A DNA stretch of 64,000 bases from DAOTTX01 sp034437515 (GTDB taxonomy: Bacteria; Chloroflexota; Anaerolineae; Aggregatilineales; Phototrophicaceae). Shown one piece after another: positions 11,579 through 20,908 of the stretch. The stretch is taken from NCBI GenBank assembly GCA_034437515.1, contig DAOTTX010000247.1, positions 1 to 64,000 of the forward strand. Reading direction: 5' to 3'. The notes below the pieces were generated by a model. It was not told where the DNA came from. It saw nothing but the letters and a program-made list of their open reading frames with translations, and did no database searches. Position 1 is the first letter of the stretch. Every line of letters starts with the position of its first letter. Position numbers and translations under genes: made by a program.

Positions 11579-12487
11579 ATGCGCATAGGAATGGTCGGGT
11601 TAGGGAAGATGGGCGCAAACATGAGCCGTCGCCTGATGCAGGCGGGGCACGAGGTCGTCGTGACGGATCTCAATGCGGATACCGTCGCATCAATGGCGGA
11701 AGAAGGCGCTCTCAGTTCGGAAGACATCAACGATTTGGTAAAGAAGCTAGAGACGCCGCGTGTGGTCTGGGTGATGGTGCCTGCCGGTGACCCGACGGAA
11801 AAGACACTTGACGGCTTGAAGATATTGCTAAGTGCCGGTGACATCGTGATCGACGGCGGCAACAGCAATTACAAAGACACGTTGCGTCGGGGGGAGTCGC
11901 TCAAAGAACAGGGTATTCATCTCGTTGACGTGGGGACGAGTGGCGGCGTATGGGGATTGGCGGAAGGCTACAGCATGATGGTCGGCGGTGAGGGGGCGGC
12001 GGTCGAGCATATCACACCGATCCTCGAAACGCTGGCACCCGGCACAGACAAAGGGTGGGGCTATGTCGGGCCGACTAGCTCCGGGCACTTTGTCAAGATG
12101 GTACACAATGGCATCGAATATGGTTTGATGCAAGCCTACGCCGAAGGCTTCGAGATTATGCGGGCGAAGGAAGAATTTGAACTGGATATGCACCAGATCG
12201 CGGAGATCTGGCGTTATGGCAGTGTCGTCCGGTCGTGGTTGTTGGATCTCGCCGCGAACGCGCTTGCTGAAGATGTCAATCTCAGCGAGGTCAAAGGATG
12301 GGTAGCCGACTCAGGTGAAGGTCGTTGGACTATCGCCGAAGCCATTGACCTCGACGTCCCCGCGCCCGTGATTACTGCGGCGTTGTACGCACGTTTCGCC
12401 AGCCGTCAGGATGAGGCCTATTCATCGAAGCTGCTGGCAGCACTGCGGAATCAATTTGGCGGTCATGTAATCAGAAAAAGTGAGTGA
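11579..12487 (+). CDS. gnd: 6-phosphogluconate dehydrogenase, decarboxylating (short form)
   Basis: Oxidises 6-phosphogluconate to ribulose-5-phosphate and CO2 in the cytoplasm. ATG 11579 was chosen because GAGG (11567-11570) precedes it by eight bases and MRIGMVGLGKMGANMSRRL begins the Rossmann fold directly. An earlier in-frame start at 11507 would add 24 unrelated residues. Motifs are VDVGTSGGVWGLAEG (substrate-binding) and KMVHNGIEYGLMQAYAEG (catalytic Lys/Asn). At 302 residues it belongs to the short YqeC/GntZ-like class, which is often NAD-dependent; the cofactor cannot be proved here. First gene of the gnd-zwf-pgl operon; its stop overlaps the zwf GTG start (GTGA). Confidence 0.93.
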   Translation: MRIGMVGLGKMGANMSRRLMQAGHEVVVTDLNADTVASMAEEGALSSEDINDLVKKLETPRVVWVMVPAGDPTEKTLDGLKILLSAGDIVIDGGNSNYKDTLRRGESLKEQGIHLVDVGTSGGVWGLAEGYSMMVGGEGAAVEHITPILETLAPGTDKGWGYVGPTSSGHFVKMVHNGIEYGLMQAYAEGFEIMRAKEEFELDMHQIAEIWRYGSVVRSWLLDLAANALAEDVNLSEVKGWVADSGEGRWTIAEAIDLDVPAPVITAALYARFASRQDEAYSSKLLAALRNQFGGHVIRKSE

Positions 12488-13962
12488 GCCAGGTGATAGC
12501 AAGCGATAACCCATTCTGTGATCCTGTGAGCATCGTGATCTTTGGTGCATCGGGGGATCTGACACAGCGTAAGCTGATCCCCGGTTTGTACAACCTGTAT
12601 CTGAAGTCACGCCTTTCGGAACAATTTCGCATCATCGGTGTCTCGCGCACCGAGTACAGCCACGAAGCCTTTCGGAATAAAGTACGAGATGGCGTAAAAG
12701 AGCAAAGCGAAGACACCTACGACGACGAAAGATGGACATCTTTCGCAGACCACATCTTTTATGTGCCGGGCGATGCAACTGAACTCAGCAGCTACCAACA
12801 ACTCGACGATTTCATCAACGAGGGTGAAGCGACCAGCAAGAATCGGCTTTACTACCTTTCGACCGCGCCATCTCTTTATGCACCTACGCTCGAAAAACTC
12901 AACGAAGCGGACATGGCGAAACAAGATGGGGGCTGGCGGCGCATCGTGGTTGAAAAGCCGTTCGGTTACGACCTCAAGACCGCGCAAGAACTCGATGAGA
13001 TCGTCCATGCTGTTTTCGACGAAGGGCAGGTCTACCGGATCGACCACTATCTCGGCAAAGAGACCGCGCAGAATATTTTATTTCTGCGCTTTGCCAATAC
13101 CATCTTTGAGCCTATCTGGAACCGAACATATGTTGACCATGTGCAGATCACGGTCGTGGAATCCGGTGATGTTGGACGGCGAGCAGATTATTATGACAAA
13201 TCCGGCGTGATGCGCGATATGTTCCAGAATCATCTCATGCAATTACTGGCGCTCACGGCGATGGAACCGCCAATTTCGCTGAACGCGGATCATCTGCGTG
13301 ATGAGAAGTCGAAGGTCGTGAACGCCATCCGCAATATTCCCAAGCATGACACCGTCCGGGCGCAGTATGACGGTTACCTTGAAACGGAGGGCGTCGCCGA
13401 GAACTCACAGACACCGACATACGCCGCACTCAAGCTGTATGTTGATAACTGGCGTTGGCAGGGGGTACCGTTTTATCTGCGGTCGGGCAAATCGCTGAAG
13501 CGTAAGACTAGCGAGATTGTCGTTCAATTTCGCAGACCGCCGCTGACTCTGTTCGCGGAACATCCACGCAGTCAGCCGATCCCGAACACGTTGTCGATCT
13601 GCATCCAGCCCGATGAAGGTATTCACCTGAGCTTCGAGGCCAAACTGCCGGACTCGCGAGATGGTCGTCAGGTCGAGCTTGAGTTTCATTACGACGACGC
13701 CTTCGGTGCCGGTGTCATCCCCGAAGCGTATGAGCGTCTGTTGTTGGATGCGCTGCTCGGTGATGCCGCGCTGTTCGCTCGCACGGATGAGATCGAAGCC
13801 TCCTGGCGGTTGATCGATGCGATCATCGAGGGTTGGGCTGAGAACGACGCCCCACCTATGGTACACTACAAGCCGGGCACCTGGGGACCGACGGAGGCTG
13901 ATAATCTGCTGGAACCGCATGGGCATGAGTGGTACCTGGGTTGCGAACACTGCGATGACTGA
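12484..13962 (+). CDS. zwf: Glucose-6-phosphate 1-dehydrogenase
   Basis: Oxidises glucose-6-phosphate to 6-phosphogluconolactone with NAD(P)+. Starts at GTG 12484 in a four-base GTGA overlap with gnd, indicating translational coupling. The cofactor site is FGASGDLTQRKLIPGLYNL (residues 20-38). The active-site signature RIDHYLGKE is at 185-193, and the downstream NHLMQLLALTAMEPP region carries the likely catalytic His. 492 residues is normal. The last eight bases overlap pgl, so the three oxidative pentose-phosphate steps are encoded in one coupled unit. Confidence 0.96.
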   Translation: MSQVIASDNPFCDPVSIVIFGASGDLTQRKLIPGLYNLYLKSRLSEQFRIIGVSRTEYSHEAFRNKVRDGVKEQSEDTYDDERWTSFADHIFYVPGDATELSSYQQLDDFINEGEATSKNRLYYLSTAPSLYAPTLEKLNEADMAKQDGGWRRIVVEKPFGYDLKTAQELDEIVHAVFDEGQVYRIDHYLGKETAQNILFLRFANTIFEPIWNRTYVDHVQITVVESGDVGRRADYYDKSGVMRDMFQNHLMQLLALTAMEPPISLNADHLRDEKSKVVNAIRNIPKHDTVRAQYDGYLETEGVAENSQTPTYAALKLYVDNWRWQGVPFYLRSGKSLKRKTSEIVVQFRRPPLTLFAEHPRSQPIPNTLSICIQPDEGIHLSFEAKLPDSRDGRQVELEFHYDDAFGAGVIPEAYERLLLDALLGDAALFARTDEIEASWRLIDAIIEGWAENDAPPMVHYKPGTWGPTEADNLLEPHGHEWYLGCEHCDD

Positions 13963-14674
13963 TATTCGACGCTTCCCCAACAAAGACGCGCTCTCAAAGG
14001 CGGTTGCCGAACATTTCGTCAAGCTGGCAGAACGTGCGATTCGCTCGCATGGGCGCTTTGCGGTGGCGCTAGCCGGTGGCTCAACGCCGGAAAGGGCTTA
14101 CCGCCTGCTGGCAACGACCCATAAAGACAAAGTGAACTGGAAACAAGTGTATGTTTTCTGGGGGGATGAGCGCACCGTGCCGCCGGATCACCAGGACAGT
14201 AACTACCGGATGGCGCTTGATGCTTTTCTCTCAGGCGTGCCTATCCCTGACGATCAAATCTATCGGATGCGTGGCGAACTCACCCCGGAAGAAGCCGCCG
14301 AGGATTACAATACGAAGCTACAAAAGTTCTTTGGTGGGGTGGGGCCGCGTTTTGACCTGATAATGCTCGGCATGGGGGACGATGGGCACACCGCATCACT
14401 GTTTCCGCATACATCAGCGTTAGACGCACATGAAGCATGGGTAGTTGCCAACCATGTGCCGCAGCAGGACGCGACACGCATCACCCTGACTGTTCCGGCG
14501 ATCAACGCCGCCGCCGAAGTGCTGTTTATGGTGACAGGTGAAGCCAAGTCAGATGCTTTACAGGCAGTCTTGCAGGGTAAGCGGCAACCGGCGACGTATC
14601 CCGCACAGCTCGTCTCACCGGTTGATGGCGCACTCTTATGGATGGTGGATCAAGCGGCGGCGGTGAAAATTTGA
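13955..14674 (+). CDS. pgl: 6-phosphogluconolactonase
   Basis: Hydrolyses 6-phosphoglucono-delta-lactone, linking zwf and gnd. ATG 13955 inside the last codons of zwf gives 239 residues, the usual length of the DevB/SOL family. An upstream in-frame start at 13817 would overlap zwf by nearly 150 bases. Motifs: VALAGGSTPERAYRLLA, FWGDERTVPPDHQDSNYRMA and LIMLGMGDDGHTASLFP, the last carrying the family's conserved Asp-Gly-His. Operon gene 3, overlapping zwf by eight bases. Confidence 0.95.
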   Translation: MTDIRRFPNKDALSKAVAEHFVKLAERAIRSHGRFAVALAGGSTPERAYRLLATTHKDKVNWKQVYVFWGDERTVPPDHQDSNYRMALDAFLSGVPIPDDQIYRMRGELTPEEAAEDYNTKLQKFFGGVGPRFDLIMLGMGDDGHTASLFPHTSALDAHEAWVVANHVPQQDATRITLTVPAINAAAEVLFMVTGEAKSDALQAVLQGKRQPATYPAQLVSPVDGALLWMVDQAAAVKI

Positions 14675-15432
14675 GGCGGTTACAACGACTATGGGTCTGG
14701 TTGCTAGAGCGCAAAATCCAGGTCGGCGCGGTTATTTTCTGGGTGGTCGTGCTGGTCGCAGCACGACAATATATGACGACCAATGATCTGACGTTCGTCG
14801 AGTTGACGAACGAACTCAGGACGACCTTAACGGACGAGTGGTATGGCCCGCTGCTTTATCTTGCGGTCTACTTGTTCCGGCCTTTGATCTTGTTTCCAGC
14901 GGCGCTGTTGACCATCCTGGCGGGGAACATCTGGGGGTTGTGGTTGGGTTTTCTATATGGCTTGATCGCCGGTACTGCGTCTGCGGTGCTGCCATATGTG
15001 ATTGGTCGCTGGTTTGCCAATGAAGACGTGGTTGACGAGCAGATTTCCGATGAAGAGGCCACGATCCTACAGCGATTTACCGGTCTGCTGCGTCGTAATC
15101 CCTTCCAGGCAGTGCTGACAATGCGTCTGTTGTACCTGCCATATGATGCGGTGAGCCTCTTAGTGGGCAATTTGCGTATCTCGTTTTTGACATTTTTCCT
15201 TGCGACCGCGCTGGGGAACATCGGCGGTACGTTTTCGTTCGTCGGTATTGGGGCATCGGTCGAAGGGGACATTGCCAGCGGACAGGTGGAGTTTAACCCG
15301 GAAGTTTTGATCTTCTCCGTTGTTGTTCTGGTCGCCAGTTTTTTGATCTCGCGTTACCTGAGCAATCGACAACGGCTAGCGGATGAATCAGCACGATTAC
15401 AAGTCGAAGAAGATATGAGGAGTTCTGTATGA
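14671..15432 (+). CDS. VTT-domain (TVP38/TMEM64, DedA-like) membrane protein
   Basis: A polytopic membrane protein of the SNARE-associated/VTT family, whose relatives are lipid scramblases or transporters; the exact role here is unknown. The core has FRPLILFPAALLTILAGNIW, then GFLYGLIAGTASAVLPYVIGRWFA and TMRLLYLPYDAVSLLVGNLRI, typical of the family's two re-entrant hairpins and GR motif. TTG 14671 overlaps the pgl stop (TTGA) and follows GGTGA. ATG 14638 is an alternative that adds eleven Gly/Ser-rich residues. The next gene starts within its stop codon (ATGA). It lies in the same transcript as pgl and the flavoprotein. Confidence 0.85.
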   Translation: MRRLQRLWVWLLERKIQVGAVIFWVVVLVAARQYMTTNDLTFVELTNELRTTLTDEWYGPLLYLAVYLFRPLILFPAALLTILAGNIWGLWLGFLYGLIAGTASAVLPYVIGRWFANEDVVDEQISDEEATILQRFTGLLRRNPFQAVLTMRLLYLPYDAVSLLVGNLRISFLTFFLATALGNIGGTFSFVGIGASVEGDIASGQVEFNPEVLIFSVVVLVASFLISRYLSNRQRLADESARLQVEEDMRSSV

Positions 15433-16844
15433 GCGAAAGTTACGATCTGCTTGTCATCGGTGCAGGGGCTGCCGGATTGACGGCGGCGGGCTTCGGCGGT
15501 CGGATCAACGCGAAAGTGGCCTTGATCGAAAAGAAAAAGCTCGGCGGTGATTGTACGTGGGTCGGGTGTGTGCCCAGTAAAGCACTGCTCAAAGTGGCGA
15601 AGATTGCCTATTCCATCCGTACTGCGGATCAGTATGGCATCATCGCCGAGCCGCCAAAAATTGACATGCCAGCGGTGCGCCGCTATGTTCACCAGACTAT
15701 CGAAGATATTTACCAGCACGAGACGCCCGAAGTCTTTGCTGAAGGATACGGTGTTGAGGTGATCCAGGGGGCGGCACACTTCATCGATGCAAATACAGTG
15801 CAGGTCGGCGAACGTCAACTGCGCGCCAAGAAGATCGTGATCGCAACCGGCGCAAGGGCGACTGTGCCGCCGGTTGATGGCATTGACGCCGTGCCATATC
15901 ACACTAACGAAAACCTCTTCGATAATGACACACTGCCGGAGCATTTGCTGGTAATGGGTGCGGGGCCAATTGGCATGGAAATGGCGCAGGCATACGCTCG
16001 GTTGGGCGCACAGGTCACCGTGATGGACGAGGCGCTTTTGCCGCGTGATGAGCCGGAAGTCGCCGCCGTTATGCGCCCAATCTTCGAGCGCGAAGGCATT
16101 ACCTTCGCGTTGAGTCTCGTGGACTCCGTGACCATGGATGGTGATGAGATTGTCGCCACACTCAAGGACGGGCAGCAAGTGCGCGGGGATATGTTACTGG
16201 TCGCGGTCGGGCGTACACCCAACATGGGGGCACTCGACCTCGAAGCGGCGGGGGTGCAGTATGGCAAACAGGGCATCGAGGTTGATGCGCATCTGCGCAC
16301 CAACGTTCAGCACATCTATGCCATTGGTGATTGCACCACCGGTCCAAAGTTCACCCATTATGCCGGTTTTCAGGGGTCGGTCGCGGCACGGAACGCCTTG
16401 TTCCCTGTCGTCAACAGCAACGGACATATGGCGCACGTCCCCTGGGTGACTTACGTCGAGCCGGAAATCGGTCATGTGGGGATGACGGAAGCGCAAGCAC
16501 GCGAAAAACACGGTGATGCGGTTAAGGTGTATCAATTTTCTATGGCGGAAAGCGACCGGGGTGTGACGGAGAACGATACCGCCGGGTTTATCAAGTTCGT
16601 GTACAAGGGCAGCGGCGATCTGCTCGGTGCGACGGTCGTCGCCGACCGTGCCGGGGAAATGATTACCGAGTTCGCTTATGTGCTGGAAAAAGGCATCGGC
16701 TTACGTGGCATTGTCGATGTCATCCGGGCGTATCCGTCCTATTCGGATACGGTGCGCAAAGCAGCGGCGAATCTGATGATTGAGGAATTGTTCTCCGGCA
16801 CATCGGGGAAAGTGATTAACACCGTATCAAAAGTCTTGTTCTAA
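15429..16844 (+). CDS. MerA-like FAD/NAD(P) pyridine nucleotide-disulfide oxidoreductase
   Basis: A class I flavin disulfide reductase-like enzyme, 471 residues. FAD site DLLVIGAGAAGLTAAGFG at the N-terminus; redox-active Cys pair in GGDCTWVGCVPSK (about residues 38-50); NAD(P) site LLVMGAGPIGMEMAQAYARLG; second FAD motif IYAIGDCT; C-terminal dimerisation domain. The HPT motif with the catalytic His of lipoamide dehydrogenase is replaced by AYPSYSD, and there is no C-terminal Cys-Cys pair as in true mercuric reductase. Neither of those activities should be assumed. VTT-protein plus this type of reductase is a pairing seen in other bacteria. ATG overlaps the previous stop. Ends the operon; terminator at 16865. 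Confidence 0.85.
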   Translation: MSESYDLLVIGAGAAGLTAAGFGGRINAKVALIEKKKLGGDCTWVGCVPSKALLKVAKIAYSIRTADQYGIIAEPPKIDMPAVRRYVHQTIEDIYQHETPEVFAEGYGVEVIQGAAHFIDANTVQVGERQLRAKKIVIATGARATVPPVDGIDAVPYHTNENLFDNDTLPEHLLVMGAGPIGMEMAQAYARLGAQVTVMDEALLPRDEPEVAAVMRPIFEREGITFALSLVDSVTMDGDEIVATLKDGQQVRGDMLLVAVGRTPNMGALDLEAAGVQYGKQGIEVDAHLRTNVQHIYAIGDCTTGPKFTHYAGFQGSVAARNALFPVVNSNGHMAHVPWVTYVEPEIGHVGMTEAQAREKHGDAVKVYQFSMAESDRGVTENDTAGFIKFVYKGSGDLLGATVVADRAGEMITEFAYVLEKGIGLRGIVDVIRAYPSYSDTVRKAAANLMIEELFSGTSGKVINTVSKVLF

Positions 16845-16864
16845 ACCTGCGGGTAATGCCGGGC

Positions 16865-16890
16865 AAAAGGGGCGTGCTGCGCCTCTTTTT
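16865..16890 (+). terminator. Intrinsic terminator of the gnd-zwf-pgl operon
   Basis: AAAAGGGGCG (16865-16874) pairs with CGCCTCTTTT (16880-16889) through ten pairs including one G-U, with a five-base loop and a T-run (16885-16890). It starts about 20 bases after the last stop codon. Confidence 0.85.
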
Positions 16891-17159
16891 GATTCCTCAT
16901 TTGACAGGGCAATCGTACATGACATTTTGTGCAATCTGTCGTGGGCAGACCGATGTGTCTAGCCCTTACGATAGCTGCGATGATTTGTCGGGGAGCACCG
17001 GCGTGTGTTCCTGCTGCCCTAAATGCAATGGCCCCCCTCATTGGACTTATCATTCGATTTTAATAAGTTACAATGGGACTGTTGAGGAATCCACTATTTC
17101 GATGTATAGTTGTACCCCCTTGATTTTTCCTGATTGTTCCAGACATAAAGGAGTCCTTT
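16891..17159 (+). other. Non-coding stretch upstream of the ABC exporter operon
   Basis: About 270 bases with no credible gene. It contains a TTGACA hexamer (16901-16906) without a convincing -10 partner. A TACAAT (17069-17074) near the gene is a possible -10 but has no -35 at normal spacing. Just before the exporter is an AAAGGAG ribosome binding site (17147-17153). A promoter must lie here because the previous operon ends in a strong terminator, but I cannot place it with confidence. Confidence 0.5.
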
Positions 17160-19088
17160 GTGACAGGTTTTGCTGTTTGGAAACGCATGATGAGCTATCT
17201 TAAACCCTACATGCCCTGGACGATATTTGCTTTCCTGGGTGTGGTTGGTAGCAACATACTCATCGTGCTCGTCCCCATTATTCTGAGAGATGTGATCGAC
17301 ATCGGCATTATCGGTCGCTCGTCACTGATAGAGGCATCACCATCAGCAATTAGAGACATTGCCGAGGGTGTCGATCTTGCCTATGGCGACCAAGACTTTA
17401 TTCCATTAGCCGGGTTGATCGTGATCGGTCTGGGGGTGCTGCGTGGTTTAACCGGCTTCATCTTCCGTTATTTCGGTGAACGCCTTTCTCATTACATCGC
17501 CTATGATGTCCGCAACGAGGTTTACGACAAAGTACAGAATCTGCCCTTCGCTTACCACGATGAGGCACAAACCGGCACGCTCATCACTCGTGCGATCAGC
17601 GATGTGGATGAGATGCAGCGTTATTTTGCTTTCGGCTTGATCGACGGTGTTAACACGACGCTGCTGTTGATTGGCATCAGTATTGCCATGTTCGCCAGCA
17701 GCCCGTTGTTGGCGGTGATCGCGCTGCTACCACTGATTCCGTTGGCATTTGCCTCGCGTAATTTTGCGATGAAGGTGCACCCGTTGTGGAAGAAAATCAT
17801 GGAGCGGTTGCAGAAGCTCGGCAATCACATTCAGGAAAACTCACTAGGGGCTGAGGTCGTGCGTTCCTTCAACCGGGAGCAGTATGAGATTGATAAGTTT
17901 CGCGTAGATAATGACAAGCTCTACGAAGAACGGGTTGATCTCATTTCCGAGTGGAGCCTTTACCTGCCGCTGAGCGCGTTTATCATCGCTTTTTCGACGG
18001 CCTTGGTGTTGTTCTTCGGCGGCTTGATGGAAAGTAACGGCGTTGATGGGGTGACGGTCGGCCTTGTGGTCGCCTTTAATGCTTACGTGCTGTTGCTGGC
18101 CCAGCCGATCCGCTTTTTGGGCTTCGTCATTTTGTTGATGACGCAGGCCATCAGCAGTGGACGCCGTGTGTTTGAAATCCTGGATGAGCCGGTAGATATT
18201 ACCGAAAAACCGGATGCGGTCACGTTTGAGAACATGCGTGGTGAACTCCGTTTTGAGAACGTCAGCTTCGCCTACGGGGGTAATGAGAAGCCGGTGCTAG
18301 ATGGGATCAATCTGGAAGCGAAACCGGGGCAGGTCGTCGCCTTGATCGGCTCTACGGGTGCTGGTAAGAGTACGCTGGTCAATTTGGTGCCGCGCTTCTA
18401 CGATGTGACCGATGGTCGTATTACCATTGATGGTGTCGATGTGCGTGATGCTGAACTGAGCAGTCTGCGCCAGAACATTGGTATGGTCTTACAGTCCTCG
18501 CTGCTGTTCTCCGCGACGATCCGTGAGAATATCGCTTACGGTCATGTGGATGCGACCGAAGATGAGATCGTCGCGGCAGCGAAAGCTGCGAACGCCCATG
18601 ATTTCATTCTGGAGTTTTCCGAAGGCTACGATACGCTGGTCGGTGAGCGTGGTGTGACGCTCAGTGGTGGGCAGAAGCAGCGGATCGCTATTGCGCGGGC
18701 GCTGCTGGTTAATCCCCGTATTCTCATTCTCGATGATGCGACCAGCAGTGTTGATACCAAGACCGAATTCCAGATTCAGCAGGCGCTGGATATTCTGATG
18801 CGCGGACGTACCACGTTCATCATCGCGCAGCGACTGAACAGTGTACAGAAAGCCAGTCAGATTCTCGTGCTTGATAAGGGAAAAATTGTTGAGCGTGGCA
18901 CGCATGAGAGCCTGCTGGCGTTGGATGGCAAGTACAAGGCCATTTATGACTTCCAGCTTGCCGACCAGGAACGTGTCCGCAAAGAACTTGCCAGGCTGGG
19001 CCACATGCCGGAGCGCATCGAAGAAGATCGGCGGCTGGCGACAGACGAATTCCGTGCGATTATTGACCGGGTAGGGACAGGTGACTGA
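17160..19088 (+). CDS. ABC exporter half-transporter, degenerate-site subunit
   Basis: A membrane-ATPase fusion of 642 residues: six-span ABC type IV membrane domain (about 1-330), then an ATPase domain. GTG 17160 sits six bases after AAAGGAG. Walker A is LIGSTGAGKSTL near residue 395, signature LSGGQKQR, Walker B ILILDDATSSVD with Asp in place of the catalytic Glu, and the switch reads IIAQRLNS with Gln in place of His. These changes mark the non-hydrolytic site subunit of heterodimeric multidrug/lipid exporters (TM287/288, BmrCD types). A C-terminal charged tail of about 40 residues follows. Three bases separate it from the partner gene. Substrate unknown. Confidence 0.92.
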   Translation: MTGFAVWKRMMSYLKPYMPWTIFAFLGVVGSNILIVLVPIILRDVIDIGIIGRSSLIEASPSAIRDIAEGVDLAYGDQDFIPLAGLIVIGLGVLRGLTGFIFRYFGERLSHYIAYDVRNEVYDKVQNLPFAYHDEAQTGTLITRAISDVDEMQRYFAFGLIDGVNTTLLLIGISIAMFASSPLLAVIALLPLIPLAFASRNFAMKVHPLWKKIMERLQKLGNHIQENSLGAEVVRSFNREQYEIDKFRVDNDKLYEERVDLISEWSLYLPLSAFIIAFSTALVLFFGGLMESNGVDGVTVGLVVAFNAYVLLLAQPIRFLGFVILLMTQAISSGRRVFEILDEPVDITEKPDAVTFENMRGELRFENVSFAYGGNEKPVLDGINLEAKPGQVVALIGSTGAGKSTLVNLVPRFYDVTDGRITIDGVDVRDAELSSLRQNIGMVLQSSLLFSATIRENIAYGHVDATEDEIVAAAKAANAHDFILEFSEGYDTLVGERGVTLSGGQKQRIAIARALLVNPRILILDDATSSVDTKTEFQIQQALDILMRGRTTFIIAQRLNSVQKASQILVLDKGKIVERGTHESLLALDGKYKAIYDFQLADQERVRKELARLGHMPERIEEDRRLATDEFRAIIDRVGTGD

Positions 19089-19091
19089 CGT

Positions 19092-20861
19092 ATGTCATTA
19101 GACGTTCAAGAGATTGAAGAAGCAGGGTTTGACTGGCAAGTTACCAAACGGCTTGGTGGTTATCTGAAGCCATATCGACGAAATATTTTCCTGGCGATGT
19201 TCGCCGCGTTATTCAGTGTAGTTGCCAATGTCGCCGGCCCGCCGTTGATCGGCTATGCGGTTGATCAAGGCATTCGTAAGGGGGATATGACGCTGGTCGG
19301 GCTAGGTGTGCTGATGTACCTGGGGGTACAGGCACTCGGCGCGATTGGTTTCCGCGTGCAGATTATGTTGATGGCGGTTGCCGGTCAGCGTGCGATCCAG
19401 CAGTTACGTGATGATCTGTTTGAGCATATCAACCACCTCTCTATGGCGTTCTTTACGCGGTATGAAACCGGGCGTTTGATCGCTCGTGTCATCAGTGATG
19501 TTAGTGTGCTGCGTGAAGCCATCACCTTTGCGGTGGTTGGCACGTTCCGGGATACACTCATCCTGGGTGGCATTATCATCTCGATGCTTCTGATTAACTT
19601 TTCGCTGACGCTAGTTTCACTCGGTGTGATCGTCATTCTGGTGGTGATTGCGAACTTCTGGCGTATTCATGCAAGGCGAACCTATTTGCGTGTGCGTGAC
19701 AATAACGCAAAGGTAAACGCGGAGCTTTCCGAGGCGTTTAATGGCGTGCGCGTCACCCAGGCCTTTGATCGGCAAGCGTACAACTATGATCGCTTCATCA
19801 ATAAAATCGACTTTGAAAATCGTGAGGCGAATGTAAGGGCTTCACTGGTGGCGGCGCTGTTCTTCCCCAGTATTGAGTTAATTGGCGGGTTGGCGACCGG
19901 GGCGATTATCGTTGTCGGTGGTGGGTTGGTCGTGCAGAGTGGTAGCAATCTCTCCGTGTTTACGCTGCTGACGTTCGTGTTGTATATCGATCAGTTCTTC
20001 TTCCCGATTCGCATGTTGGCGCAGCGTTATAACATCTTCCAATCGGTGATGGCGGCGGGTGATAAGATTTTCTATCTGCTGGATACGCCAATCGACGTGA
20101 AGGATAAGTCCGGTGTCGATCAACTGCCGCAGATTGAAGGGGATGTCACATTCCGTAACGTAAACTTCACTTACGGCAGCGAGGACGACGAATACGTATT
20201 GAAGAACATCAACCTTGAGGTCAAAGCCGGGCAGACAGTCGCGCTGGTTGGTCATACGGGTGCGGGGAAAAGCACGATCATCAAGCTCATCACGCGGCTG
20301 TATGATATTACCGAGGGTACGTTGCTGATTGACGGTCATAGCGTTACCGATGTCACGTTGGACAGCCTGCGCCATCAGATGGGTGTGGTCTTGCAGGAGA
20401 GCTATCTGTTCTCCGGTGGTGTGTTGGAAAACATTCGGTACGGACGGCTCGACGCGACCGATGAGGAAGTGATCGAGGCGGCGACGGCGGTTGGTGCACA
20501 CGAGTTCATCATGGATTTAGAAGATGGCTACCACACAGAAATCCGTGAGGGCGGGTCGCTGCTTTCCGCCGGTCAACAACAGCTTCTCGCGTTTGCGCGG
20601 GCGTTGCTGGCTGACCCGCGCATTCTCATCCTCGACGAGGCGACCAGCAACATCGACACAGAGACTGAGAAGCTCATCCAACGGGCGCTAGAGCGTCTGC
20701 TTAAGGGGCGCACGAGTTTTGTTATCGCGCATCGGCTAAGTACGATTGTCTCCGCTGATATGATCGTCGTGATGGATCATGGGGAGATCGTCGAGAAGGG
20801 GACGCACCAGGAACTGCTGGCAAAGGGTGGCCTTTACAGCAGTATGTACACAATGGTCTAG
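19092..20861 (+). CDS. ABC exporter half-transporter, catalytic partner subunit
   Basis: 589 residues: six-span membrane domain followed by ATPase domain. Walker A LVGHTGAGKSTI, Walker B ILILDEATSNID with the catalytic Glu, and switch VIAHRLST with the His are all canonical, but the signature reads LLSAGQQQ rather than LSGGQ. Its altered signature would face the altered Walker B and switch of the preceding subunit, so both changes fall in the same composite ATP site. This is strong internal evidence for an obligate heterodimer. Starts three bases after the partner's stop region and ends at a hairpin shared with the convergent polyprenyl synthase gene. Confidence 0.93.
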   Translation: MSLDVQEIEEAGFDWQVTKRLGGYLKPYRRNIFLAMFAALFSVVANVAGPPLIGYAVDQGIRKGDMTLVGLGVLMYLGVQALGAIGFRVQIMLMAVAGQRAIQQLRDDLFEHINHLSMAFFTRYETGRLIARVISDVSVLREAITFAVVGTFRDTLILGGIIISMLLINFSLTLVSLGVIVILVVIANFWRIHARRTYLRVRDNNAKVNAELSEAFNGVRVTQAFDRQAYNYDRFINKIDFENREANVRASLVAALFFPSIELIGGLATGAIIVVGGGLVVQSGSNLSVFTLLTFVLYIDQFFFPIRMLAQRYNIFQSVMAAGDKIFYLLDTPIDVKDKSGVDQLPQIEGDVTFRNVNFTYGSEDDEYVLKNINLEVKAGQTVALVGHTGAGKSTIIKLITRLYDITEGTLLIDGHSVTDVTLDSLRHQMGVVLQESYLFSGGVLENIRYGRLDATDEEVIEAATAVGAHEFIMDLEDGYHTEIREGGSLLSAGQQQLLAFARALLADPRILILDEATSNIDTETEKLIQRALERLLKGRTSFVIAHRLSTIVSADMIVVMDHGEIVEKGTHQELLAKGGLYSSMYTMV

Positions 20862-20874
20862 CTGGCTGGAATGT

Positions 20875-20902
20875 GCGCCGGAATTTTATTTTACCCCGGC
20901 GC
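20875..20902. terminator. Terminator-like hairpin between convergent genes
   Basis: GCGCCGG (20875-20881) and CCGGCGC (20896-20902) form a perfect seven-bp GC stem with a 14-base AT-rich loop between the ABC exporter stop (20861) and the polyprenyl synthase stop (20909). No clean T-run on either side, so it may be a weak bidirectional terminator. Confidence 0.5.
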
Positions 20903-20908
20903 TTCTCA

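Noticed and set aside
15429..16844. Mercuric reductase or lipoamide dehydrogenase
   Set aside because: No C-terminal Cys pair, no N-terminal metal-binding domain and no HPT motif; only the general family is supported.
16901..16930. TTGACA as -35 of the ABC exporter operon
   Set aside because: No acceptable -10 at 16-18 bases; position alone is not enough.
16856..17203. Cys-rich ORF with CxxC-like pairs before the ABC exporter
   Set aside because: No ribosome binding site, overlaps the exporter start, and the Cys pattern has no zinc-finger spacing that I trust. Left as non-coding.
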